Positions 22,370 to 32,804 of a stretch of 64,000 bases of DNA are shown here, piece after piece; the first letter of the stretch is position 1, and each line of letters starts with the position of its first letter. The stretch spans positions 105,603,890 to 105,667,889 of the forward strand of contig CM073889.1 in assembly GCA_037176705.1 (NCBI GenBank), in the 5' to 3' direction. The translations under genes and the position numbers were made by a program. The notes under the pieces were generated by a model. It searched no databases and had not been told where the DNA came from. It worked only from the letters and a program-made list of their open reading frames with translations. This DNA comes from Molossus alvarezi (taxonomy: Eukaryota > Chordata > Mammalia > Chiroptera > Molossidae).

Positions 22370-23610
22370 TTATCAATAGAATGCAATCACTGGAGATGTG
22401 TACAGGCAAACACATGCATTCCGGTCTTTGGAAATGGGATGAACTGGAGAGAGGTCTGTGCTTTGTGGGAAAACAGGTGAGAGGTTGGAAATGAAGAGAA
22501 GATGGTTTGTTTCCTGGGGCTGGTGGTGCCCTTCTGATGTTCTTCCAAAGACTATCGGGGCATCTCCTGAAACGTGAGTCGCCAAGTCGGCTGAACCCTT
22601 GTTTTCCTGGCCGCCTGCGGAAGGATGTCTGGCATACACTGTTGGTCTCTGGGACGTCTCCGATGAATATTGCTCTTTCCTGGGAGTGTTCCTGACATGC
22701 TCCATTCACACATATCAGCCCCACAGGTCACGTAACAGACCCAATGACAGGTCACTAATGTTGGCTTTCAGACACAGCCCTGGTGCTAACAATCTCATTT
22801 CTAAAGGTTTAACTTAAAATTCTGAAAAGGGACCAAATGATCACAGCACTGAACCACATACTAAAGAGAGAGTTCCCTCCCTCCCCATACCACCCTCACC
22901 TACCCTGTCTGCAAAGTGGCCACGTGGGCATTCCCGGTTTCCTTGATTGCGTTCATTTCTCGAAATGTGGGTAAAAATTATGCCAGGGTCTGCAGCATTG
23001 GGGAGCGTCCCCTCTTTTAAAATGATGGCAATGAAGCCAGTGCAGAGCTTACATGAGGACCTCCCCACCTATCCATGCCTGTTGGCCTCTGGGCACCCTC
23101 CGTGTCCCTCTCTGTCATCCCCCGCTCCCTCCATCATCCCGCAAAGCCATTCATTGTGGACCAGATGGAGAGAAGAACTCTTATCGATCTGCTAGCCCTA
23201 CCTGACCAATTCTACCCACATGTGATTCTCCTCCAGTTCCACTCCTGCTCCAACCGCCCCGCGTCATGAAGTCATGTTTTCGGCCTGATGTCTTCCATCG
23301 CTTCATTTCCTGGCTCCTTTAAAGCCTGCACCTGCGTTGTATCCGCACAGGAGGTTTGGATTAAAAGCAGCCTCGCAGAGGATGGGCTGACCTCCCGGGG
23401 TTTTTAAATGAATTTTGAAGTTGTAAGGCTTTAAGTCGTAACATACTTCCCTAGAAATAGTCTGTTCTCCAGGACATGTGAAAATACTAAGTGGAAAAGA
23501 ACAGCTTTGTCCGTTTTCCTTTTTTTTTTTTAAAGAAAATAGAGGATGTGACTTACAGGTCTCACAATCTCAGGTTGGACATTAAAGGTAAGAGGGTGCT
23601 TTCCCAGGAG
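22370..23610. other. Unannotated stretch
   Basis: Overlapping 60-158-codon frames lie on both strands between 22248 and 22817 without a domain. The pyrimidine-rich part at 23070-23270 could be a worn L2 piece, but I cannot align it. A T11 run occurs at about 23520. Confidence 0.45.
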
Positions 23611-23636
23611 TCCTTAAAAATAGTGACTTGTTTTTT

Positions 23637-23876
23637 GCCCTGACTGGTTCGGCTCAGCGGTTAGAGCGTCGGCCTGTGGTCCACAGAGACCTGGGTTCAG
23701 TTCCCACTGGGGGCGCGTACCTCAGTTGCAGTTTGTCCCTGGCCCTGGTTGGGTTGTGCGGGTGGCAGCCACTCGATGTGTCCCTTTCACATTGATGTTT
23801 CTCTCTCTCTCTCTCTCTCCCTCCCACTCCATCTGAACAAAAAATGGAAAAATGTCCTCGGGTGAGGATAAAAAAA
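23637..23876 (+). mobile_element. Ves SINE, full length
   Basis: Starts GCCCTGACTGGTTCGGCTCA; A box GGCTCAGCGGTTAGAGCG and B box GGTTCAGTTCCC are intact. The middle contains TGGCAGCCACTCGATGTGTC, the pyrimidine tract CCCTCCCACTCCATCTGAAC, and the tail CCTCGGGTGAGGATAAAA. Target duplication AAAAATAGTGACT at 23616-23628 and 23877-23889. Confidence 0.95.
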
Positions 23877-24110
23877 AAAAATAGTGACTCATTTTTAAAT
23901 TGCTCAAATCCAATGGCATAGTGTTCATGGATGTACCAGAGGGACAAAATGCCCACGTAAGTAATGAACCTTCCTGGTAACACTGCTGTTATAAGAGATG
24001 TACTTTTATAAAAATCACTGTTACGCACAAAAGCCTGGACAAGATAAAAGCATAGAAAGGGTTTTGTATCGCAGACCACACATGTCAGTATGCCACGTTC
24101 GGATGTGTTT

Positions 24111-24215
24111 CTTCCTTCAACAAACATTTATTGAGCTTGTTTTGTGTGCTGGGCTCTGGGGACTCAGAGACCAGCAGAAGCAGCCTCTGCTTTTACGGAA
24201 CATACAATAACAATG
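24111..24215 (-). repeat. L2 LINE 3' end
   Basis: CTTCCTTCAACAAACATTTA, TTGAGCTTGTTTTGTGTGCT, GGGCTCTGGGGACTCAGAGA and TTTTACGGAACATACAATAA follow the reversed L2a 3' end closely. Confidence 0.75.
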
Positions 24216-24219
24216 CCAG

Positions 24220-25705
24220 TTTTCTCTTACAAGTAAGCTGAGAGGCCTCCAAGATCTCACCTTGGAAAACTCAATTTTGCTCCCCAAAGTGAAGAGTGCA
24301 CAGTGCAGAATGAGGGGCCTCAGGGTCCACCCAGCACGGCCATCAACTATCTGGGTTTATGCACAGGTACTAGGTCAGCATCTCTGCCCCAGTGACGCAG
24401 ATTTCCTGGAAGGCTCGTTGAATCCGTCCGAGTCAGGCCCTCCTCCTGCAAATGCTGACTTCGCAAGTCTGGATTGGAGCCCAGACCTTTGGTGGGTCTT
24501 CAGAAACGTGTGGAAACACCGGACCAAAGAAGCTGTAACCCTTTAACTATCAGGATACTTTAAAATAAAGTAAAATCAAAGAAGATGAGGTGATATCAAC
24601 ATCAGTATTGACAGGCTCTTGCTTCTAAAGGCTGAAAACTCCTGCCAAGCTCTGTGTCTGTGATCAATCTTCTTCGCCTGCTGATCTGACCAGCTGCTCC
24701 CGGTCCGCCGAGGAAAATCACTCCCAATTAGGTAGGTGGAGGACTCCTAAAATTTATAGAAATGTTCTTACCTCAGGCCATTGCCTATTAGAGCATGATT
24801 TTACTCCATGTAAATTTGGGGGATATATAAACATGTGGAGATCACATATATTTATATCTCAGTAGAGAGACAAATATTCACCACCCGAATTTCACCTGGC
24901 ATGTTAAATAGGTTTGCGGGTGGGGGTTATTATAGTTGAACCTAGAAAAGCAAAAATTGTCTTTGGATATTTCTTGTTGTCTTCAAGGTGAATCGTGAGT
25001 GTTTCAGTACACTATTCCTATAAGCCAAACACTCCTAAGGAGAAAAAGGAGGTTTCCATGAAACACACACATCATTGGATTAAAATTTTAAAAATCTCAG
25101 CATAGGCACAAATCTGTGAATAAATACAGTCCACAGGCTTTTGACTAATTGACTAGTTTGAATTTCGCCAACACAGAGAGCCCAGATTAAGGCTTTTGTT
25201 GGGGTTTCCCTTCTGAGATGCAGAGTCATGGACACCCAGCCCGGGCACAGTTAGGAATGATGGTGGGATCATTTGTAAGCTTTGTTTTGTCTTTTCTCTC
25301 ATTTCTTTGAGTCACAGGGTTAAAGACACTGATTTATGATATGAAAGAAAAACTGGCTGATGATGTCATTCTGGAAATGTCTTGATCTGTCATGTCTGGC
25401 AAAGCCAGGTAATGGGGCTGGATAGAAATCAGAGAGAAACAAGAGACGAGAATAATTTAAGCAAAGCCACATTCCTGATGCCTACAAATGTGTGTGTGGA
25501 TATTTACTTCTGAGTTTCTTTATCTAGTTTACATGGTTCTGATGGTTCGTTCTCCCAACAGAAAACAATGGAGCCCCTCTTCTGTGCTGAGTACCACACC
25601 AGACAACGAGGAATTCCAAGAAGACAGAAGGTCTGCTCATGAAGAGGTACCACTGTAATCATCACTTCCGTGTTCTCGTCTGTAAATGGGCTTGTGTGCC
25701 AGAGG
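24220..25705. other. Repeat-poor AT-rich stretch
   Basis: 24290-24530 has faint similarity to MER5-type elements (TTTCCTGGAAGGCTCGTTGA) that I cannot confirm. From 24550 to 25500 I see no repeat or gene. This is one of the longer stretches where conservation analysis could reveal non-coding elements. Confidence 0.45.
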
Positions 25706-25714
25706 AAGAACGAG

Positions 25715-25800
25715 CCGGAATCAGCTCTATCCCCTGCGCTGCTCCTCACCAGCTGCGTCGATTGGGTCTCAGTTTCCACATCCATAAAACAGAAAGCTGT
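25715..25800 (+). repeat. MIR SINE core
   Basis: GAATCAGCTCTATCCCCTGC, CAGCTGCGTCGATTGGGTCT, CAGTTTCCACATCCATAAAA follow the MIR segment CAGCTCTGCCACTTACTAGC...CTCAGTTTCCTCATCTGTAAAA with an internal deletion. Confidence 0.6.
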
Positions 25801-25967
25801 TTGAACCCTAAGAGTCAATGATTCATGTGCTACAGAAGGCTTTGTGAGGAACAGTTTATGGTCCCCAAAATACAGGAGGATATGATCAATGTCACACTCT
25901 CTGGGGATAACTTTACAGGGTCATTTGGCTTGGGGAGAATGGAACATTTTGGGTTGTTAGAGATGTG

Positions 25968-26080
25968 TTTTTTCTTCCTTTCTTCCTTCTTTTCTTCCTA
26001 TCTTCCTTCCTTTTTATCTTCCTTCCTTTCTTTACTTCTTTCCATCTTTCTTCCTTCTTCCCTTTATACTTTCTCCAGTT
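25968..26080 (+). repeat. (CTTC)n-rich polypyrimidine tract
   Basis: About 110 bp composed almost only of C and T in imperfect TTCC/TTTC units. It accounts for the SSFLSSFLS and KKRRKKGRK runs of the frames at 25825..26142 and 25913..26119. Confidence 0.9.
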
Positions 26081-26084
26081 CTTT

Positions 26085-27945
26085 TGAAAGGAGAGGTGAC
26101 CTGTGTGCACTATCCTCATCTTTTCTTCTTGTGGTTTTCTAAAGAGGCTTCTTCAGCCCTTGCCCTGATGATACAGTTATTAGAGAACAAGTCCCCTGTT
26201 TGTGTCATGATGGGCAACAATGTAGAGATAAGATAAGTCTCTGGGAGCTGATTTTAGAATTCAAACTCCAAGCAGAAGTGATAGATTTAAAATTCTGAGC
26301 CCAGCACAAACCTCTTCATTTTCAAGTTCATTTACCCTTGGCAACATGCAACCTCCTGTTACAAAGGGGGAAGGGGGCTTAAAAGGCTCATTTAAAAGGC
26401 TGAGGAGCCTTTTGGGATCTCCACAAGCTCTTTAAAAACATATTTTGATGATACAAGTGTAAACAAATCAAAAGCATATGGATTGAATTTCCCTTAAATT
26501 ACACAGGATTTTTTAAATGATGGGAGGGTGGAAATGTGTTTGGAAAAATATGTTTCTGGTTTTACTGACTCAGAAACATGCGAATGAGCTGAAGCTTTTG
26601 ACATACCCCAAGTGGTGGCAAGTTTGTCCATCATCTGTCTTTGAGGATCTGTAGTGCTTCACGAGCCTTCTCTAGTTTTTAACCCAATGAGTAGAGGCAT
26701 CTGTCAATACAGGGTTGCGGAGAGAGAAAGACCAAAATCCACGCATTGTGAGTTCTACCTACCCCTTGAGCTAATAAGCCCTATTTCATGAGGTTTGGCA
26801 ACGTGACTCCCCTTGGACCAGTGAAAGGGATTAGTGTTCATTTTATAAAATACAAGTCTATATAGGGCTGTACAATCTGGAACTAGGTGCCAACACCTGC
26901 ATCCAGACTGACCTTCTGCAGTCCCAGGCTGGGAGCCACCCCCAAGCCTTCACCCTGTGCTTTTCAAACTACTCTGGAGAGTCGCAGTGCCATCATTACA
27001 ATCCCTGCATCTTCCAACCCCAACACACAACATGCCATAAAATGGGGTCGACAACCCTGGCCACTGACTCTCAAAGGTTGCTCATGCCAGGAAAGAAGAA
27101 CAAGGACCAAGAACACTCAGACAGGGAGAAGGGCGGCGGTGTCCTTATGAACACTAAGGCTTCATCTGCAAAGCAGAAAGTTGGGATCTTTTATTTTGAT
27201 GCATCTGTTTAATCCAATCCTAAAGAAAATGTTTCAAAAATCTCTTCTCTAGACACTTTCTCTGTTTTCCTATTACCTTTATCTGAACATGTATAGTTCA
27301 AGAGTTGGAGCAATCTCTGAGAGCTTCTGGAAGATTCAGGAAGGTTCTGGATGGGCTTGGAGGACCAGGCCACCCTGGAGGCCCTTTTAGTCACTATATG
27401 CATAGCCAAATGGACCATCAGAATTACTTAAAGGCAAAAAGCACTTTGAGCTTCCATCTACACAGAACTATCTGGAAAAACTGATTGGATTACTTTAAGA
27501 ATCTTCGATTTGGAAAGTTTAGTTGGAAACATACCATTACAAAAGAATCTGACTTATCTGAGGTAAAAAAAAACAAACAAAAAAAAAAACTGCATGATTT
27601 TACTTTTTGGGGAAACACTACAAGCATACATAGTGCCTCTCTTTTGACACATACTCAAATAGAGACGTTGACATTACAACCCCTCCACCTCATTTTTAAA
27701 TTTTTTGTTTTGTATCAGAGAATGATGTGAGAAAGTACTTTGGAAAAATAAAGGGCCCTCTAGTAAAAATAGCTGCTACCCACCCCCCTCATGCCTCCAG
27801 TGCTGGAGACCTCTGTCCCCTCGCTACAATGGTAAATGCCTAACCAGTACATAATTTTAACAGCACAATTTGCATTGCCTAGGCAGCTGTCTGCCACACC
27901 AACTCTTTATGAAATCCACCCACGGCATTTGACTCAATTACCTCC
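26085..27945. other. Repeat-poor AT-rich stretch
   Basis: Includes a short hairpin-like pair TTAAAAGGCT/AGCCTTTT near 26392-26412 and an A-rich run near 27567-27590. No repeat family or gene is recognised. 26380-26600 has the appearance of conserved non-coding DNA but this cannot be tested here. Confidence 0.45.
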
Positions 27946-27949
27946 TGCA

Positions 27950-28080
27950 GCTGCGAATTCCACAGGTCGACCACACTCTGCATGGAAAAGTATTTCTTTG
28001 TATTTGTTCCAAATTTATTAGCCATTTGAACCATTTCTTTTAGTGACTTATATATTTTTAAGTGTTCATATATCACCATT
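27950..28080. repeat. Possible CR1/L3-type ancient LINE relic
   Basis: CTGCGAATTCCACAGGTCGA, CCACACTCTGCATGGAAAAG, TATTTCTTTGTATTTGTTCC, AAATTTATTAGCCATTTGAA and CCATTTCTTTTAGTGAC resemble the 3' UTR of amniote CR1-type LINEs (AGTTCCACAGGTTAACTACG...GTGAAGAAGTACTTCC...TTTGGTGAC). The match is from memory and diverged. Its survival as a recognisable piece could mean it was kept for another role. Confidence 0.4.
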
Positions 28081-28374
28081 TCAGGCCCAAGTCCCATTGG
28101 CCTGTATTTAATATGCAGCTCGGAATATTAGAGTGTGGTCTTCAAAGGACCCGTATAAACTCAGACCTGGTGTGTTGACCTCCATGTGAGCTATGCTCCA
28201 AGTTCTCCAGCCACGGGCTTCTTCACAATGCACCAGCCTCACAAACACATGATCATAATCATAAGAGGGAAAAACACTTCAGGGACCTGGCATGGAACAG
28301 TTCAAACCTCCGTCGTGCTAGATATGAGCCGCGGCCAGGTGTGATACGCAAGGACATTCCTAAGGAGTGAGGAG

Positions 28375-28435
28375 GCTGTTTTGCAGATGGAGAAACTGAG
28401 TCACGGAGAAGTGAGGTCACTGCCCCTCAGTTCCA
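28375..28435 (-). repeat. MIR SINE fragment
   Basis: GCTGTTTTGCAGATGGAGAA, ACTGAGTCACGGAGAAGTGA, GGTCACTGCCC is the reversed 3' half of MIR (TTTACAGATGAGGAAACTGA...GCCCAAGGTCAC). Confidence 0.6.
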
Positions 28436-28439
28436 GAGG

Positions 28440-30425
28440 TGCTTTAGGACAAGCACCAAATCCACTAACTAGGCTTTCTGAAAATAATTCCCATGCTCTT
28501 ATCCTACCACAGAAGGTTCTCCGTGAGGAGATAAGGGCAAGAATCATGGATAATTGAACTAATGTCCCCTGGGCCAGTAGCAATAGACTTTCGTGCTCCG
28601 AGAGTCTCACCCCCGCTCAGCGGGTGCCATGCCTCTCTCCCCAGCCCCTCAGAACGTTCCGTGGGGCCTGAAAGTCCTCTCCCCTCCTTGAAATAGGCCT
28701 CCGGACACATCCACAAGCATGCCTTCGAGCATCTTCATTCAGTTTGAAAAGTGATGTCCTCGCCTCCCTGTCATTACCTCCCGGTGAAAGCAGGAGGTCT
28801 CAGCCCCCCCCCCCCCCCGGGAAACCCCTCCTGTGCTGGCCAGGCTGTGCGACCCTGGGCAGTCCCTTACCTTCGCTGACTGCAGTCCTTCCACGGGAAC
28901 CCAGGGAGTGTGCCAGGTCTCCACATCCCCACGCATAGTGGAGCGCCCTCACGCTTTGCTGTCGAGAGCTAGAACCTGTGACCGCAGGCGACCTCCTGAA
29001 CCCCGCGGCCATTCCTTCCCTCCCGCACCCCGGGGACCCACCTAACCTGCGTCTCTTACAAAGATGAGCCCTGATGGGCCCTGTGCGCCCAGCCCTGTGT
29101 GCACCCCACAATAGATTCCCGATACACGTACGCTGCTTGCCTTTCGCAAGTTTATTCTCTACTTGAATCACCGGTGCTACAGGATGCTAAAGATACAACA
29201 GGCTATTACACCCGACAGCTTCCCAAGGGGTGGTCCGACTTACTTAGCAGTCTTAAAAAACTACCTGAAGCAGAGACAAAATCCAGAACTTAGGTCTATC
29301 GCTTAGACCTGTATTCATAATGAATGTATGACCCACAATTAACTTATCACGACATGGACAAAACAGGCTGCTTGATGGAGAAGGAGAGCTTCGTGCCCAG
29401 GCCCCTCCCTCCCCTGAACGAGAAGAAAATGCCAGTTGGAAGTGAGTGTAATAACGACACGTTAAGTCGGGTGCATCTGCTTCCACTCCATGTCAAGAAA
29501 TTACAGTCCACGCTTGAATTCAGCAATTTATTCTTTTTCGAAAAGTTTCTTTGCTGTCATGTACAGGCTATGTTTAGGGTTTAGTGTTTCAAGATGGTTT
29601 TACTGTAACGGGAAATGAAAACAACTATGGGATATAGAGAATCTATTGATCTTGAGCATTTATAGGACCGGAATTCCCTTTGTCTTTTCAAATAATGCAG
29701 TTGTCTTAACCGCATCTTTTTTTTTTTTTTGCAAATTCTGAATCAGAGTATTGTTTTCTGATGGTAAATGTAAAAACCTGTTGTCAGCAATTCAGAAAAA
29801 CTGGAACGTCCTCTAGTAGCCTGGAGTCCCATTACACATTAAAAAGGTCTTTAGTCCTTGTCTCTAACGTTGACTCAAGTGGCCCGAGCAGCTTTGGGCA
29901 AGTCACTGAGCACGTTCTACCTCAGACTGATCATCTGCAACAACAGAAGTGGGGGCGCCACCCCCCCACGCAGCCTAGAGCTGACATTCTGCTCCGTGGA
30001 GCATGTATTCATCAGCCAACCACGGGTTTACAGCTTCCTTTCTCCTGACCATCAGAAATCCAATCATTCAAAGTATTTTATCAAAGCATCCTGAATCCTA
30101 ACCCGTTTCACGTCATCGACCCCACTGAGGCCAAGGCAGTGGCAGTCACGGTCTCAAGGAACAAGTCTAGGCCACTGTGGACTTGGATTCAGATCTGAAT
30201 ACGGACTTTGGCCAAGTTTACGTTAAGAGTAGGCCACATGGAAACGCCCGCCTGGTCTGTCTCCAAGACAACGCACTCTGAGGCCAACCTGAAGTCGCTG
30301 CCAAGCCTCCGTGCTCAGCTCTGGACCAGTCCGGGACCGACGGCCTGTTACCAGCCAGATCAGCGGACACACTGCTTACACTCTCCACACATCCACTTAA
30401 AAAGAAAACAGATAATTGAGAGAGA
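28440..30425. other. Mixed stretch with a C15 run and no supported gene
   Basis: A run of 15 C lies at 28804-28818, and 28800-29060 is locally GC-rich with scattered CpGs. 29880-29960 (TTTGGGCAAGTCACTGAGCA, GACTGATCATCTGCAACAAC) is a probable plus-strand MIR remnant. A T14 run occurs near 29718. Frames of 60-123 codons overlap on both strands and lack domains. Confidence 0.5.
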
Positions 30426-30429
30426 CTTT

Positions 30430-30890
30430 CCATACCATGCAATTCACCATTTAAAGTGTAAATTCAATGTTTTTCTATTTTCACAGGGTTGCACAACCGT
30501 ACAATCAATTTTAGAACATTTTTGCCCCCCGGTAGAAATCCTGCACACGTTAGGCGGCTCTCTATTTCCACACCCCCCCCATCCCCTGGCAACCACCGAT
30601 CTACTTTCTGTCTCTATAGATGTCCCTATTCCAGGCACTTCAGATCAATAAACCCTTACACAGTGTGGCTTTCCTGTGGCTGGCTTCTTGCACTTGGCAC
30701 AATGCATTCCGGGTTCGTCATGTTGCAGCACGTGACAGCACCGCATCCCATTTTTACGGCTGAATAATATTCTGCTCCATAGAGAGCCCTGTGGCTTATC
30801 TATTCATCAGTTGATGTCATTCAGGTTGTTTGCACTTTCTGGCTATTATGAATACCGCTGCTATGAGCATTCATGTGCAAGTCGGCATGT
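30430..30890 (-). repeat. L1M LINE 3' UTR, antisense
   Basis: ATGCAATTCACCATTTAAAG, GGTTGCACAACCGTACAATC, CCCTGGCAACCACCGATCTA, CTTTCTGTCTCTATAGATGT, TTTTTACGGCTGAATAATAT and GGCTATTATGAATACCGCTG follow in order the reverse complement of the 3' UTR shared by L1MA/L1MB-age elements. It is truncated at both ends and non-functional. Confidence 0.85.
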
Positions 30891-31179
30891 ACATGAATCT
30901 ACAAAATTCTGCTGTTTTCCTCACATAGCTATTCTGATTTGTTTTGATTACTGGGAAGACATTAGACACATTATTTGGAAGACAGACTCACCCTCTTCCA
31001 CATCACCACCTGCTCTTCTGCCCTCCCCTGACGATACCACCTTTGTTCCCGATACTAAGGCCTTTCCCAACATTTGAATTGTCCCTTCACTTTGCACCTG
31101 ACATTAAAATCATTTCTGAATTCTTCTAAGTACTTAGGATGTGTCTTGAATGCATACTTTTCTTTCTTTAGGATTATCT

Positions 31180-31420
31180 TTTTAATTTTTAAATTTCTTA
31201 CGATTACATTTAACTAGTTTCAGGTGTACCCCAGAGCGGTATGAGCTTTAGATAGTGAACTTAGGAAGTGATCACCCCGGTAAGTCTAGTACCCACCTGA
31301 CATCGTGGGTAGTTATTATGATAGTATTGACTAGACCCCCTCTGCTGTACTTTAAATCCCCTATTATCGTCTCAAAGTCAAAACCTCATTCCCTTTCACT
31401 TTCTTCTTCTCACTGAATAT
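31180..31420 (-). repeat. L1 LINE 3' UTR, antisense
   Basis: TTTAACTAGTTTCAGGTGTA, AAGTGATCACCCCGGTAAGT, CTAGTACCCACCTGACATCG and GCTGTACTTTAAATCCCC follow the reversed 3' part of an L1 family common in laurasiatherian genomes. It may belong to the same ancient insertion event as the fragment at 30430, but the interval between them is not L1-like to me. Confidence 0.7.
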
Positions 31421-31689
31421 TGTCCTCACCATTGGCCAGTCAAAGCCCACCCCCAGCTCTCGTCCCGTCTTTCACTAACAGCATTTTAGTTCTAGTGACT
31501 GAGTATTTAAAAATTCGTCGTCGCTCCCCACCAAAAGGTTAACTGTACTAAGTCCTTTACCAGGGACAAAATTTGCAAGCCACAAACAGGTACATAGAAA
31601 CTATAAATCTGATTTTTTTTTTTTCATAAATGAACTGAAATTATCTTTTAACTCCCCATTTAGTCTACCGGCAAAATACATACTCTAGT

Positions 31690-32800
31690 GACATCCGGGT
31701 GAATTCAGACATTTCAGAGACTTCTCGGTGCTTTCTGGTCTGTCCCAGTGTCCTCTAGGTCGGCCCCCATCACCTCTCGCCCTGGCGGGGAGGGCAGGCG
31801 ATGTATGGGGGGACCCCACGCAGTCCGCCGGCACCTGTACTATCCAGGGTCCTGATGAGCAGCCCCCACCGACTGCTCTAGCGCAGTCACACCCCCTTTC
31901 GCGCTTCTGCCTGGGACTGACCTGCTGGCAATTCTGCTCTGTGCCAGCGACGACATCCAGGCTCTCAGGGCCCAGGGCCCCTCCGGGCACCCAGGCAGCC
32001 AGTCGCCTGCCCACTCCTCGGAGTTCCTGTCTAGCTCACCCCCACCCCGGGTCGTGGGCAAGGGACAGGCCCCTTCTCAGAGAAAAAGCTACTCACAAGC
32101 TGTCCTTCCTCTCCCGACAGCTCCTCCTCCGCCAGCTCTGCCCACCTCCGTCCGGTCTATGCAGACAGCCTGGTGGAGCTCTTTACCCATTTTCTTTCCG
32201 ATGTGCTTTTTATATCGTAAACCCAGGGCTCTTTCATTCAGGTGTCTTGTTTCCTAAGACACCCAGCTCTTAAAAATCAGGAGCCCCGGCTCTCAAGGCT
32301 CGTGTTCCTTCTACAGGCTCCACGGGCCCTCTTTGGAATGGCTAGTTCTCAGGCCCACCTGACTCCAAGCCTTTGCCCTTAACTGCTAGTGTGCTGCCTC
32401 CGGGTCCCAGAGGGTCCTGAGGGCTGGTACCGGTGGCCAACACTTTAAGTCTCTCCAGTCTTTCAGGCACAGGGGAAGCAGCAGGGGGCCCCGGGCCAGA
32501 GTAGCTCCTCTAATTACACGAAAATTGTTTTCCTTTGGTAGTTTGAGCCACCAAAACATTCTGCCCAGCCCAGCCTGCCAGGCTGTCTGGTTTGAAGGAC
32601 CCTGGCCAGTCTCTGACTTGGTCTTCTCTTTGCATCACACCCTTCTGGAAGGTCAACAAGGTGTCCAGAGGACTGTCACAGCTTAAGACACTCCAGCCCT
32701 AGTTCCGCTTCTGCTGATGCGTCCGAGCGCTGGACAAAGCCTCGGGGGCCAAGACCCTAGGAAAGTGCAATCACGTTTCTATGTGGAGCACCTTCTTAGG
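31690..32800. other. GC-rich block without recognised repeats
   Basis: The plus strand is open at 31728..32273 (181 codons) and the minus strand at 31685..32014, a mirror pattern typical of GC-rich non-coding DNA. A pyrimidine-rich CTTCCTCTCCCGACAG followed by CTCCTCCTCC at about 32104-32130 resembles a splice acceptor, yet no matching donor or domain appears. It could be an unclassified old LTR or a regulatory block. Confidence 0.4.
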
Positions 32801-32804
32801 GAAG

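Noticed and set aside
31728..32273. 181-codon plus-strand frame
   Set aside because: Opposed by open minus-strand frames in the same GC-rich block and without similarity to a known protein; kept only as a GC-rich region of interest.
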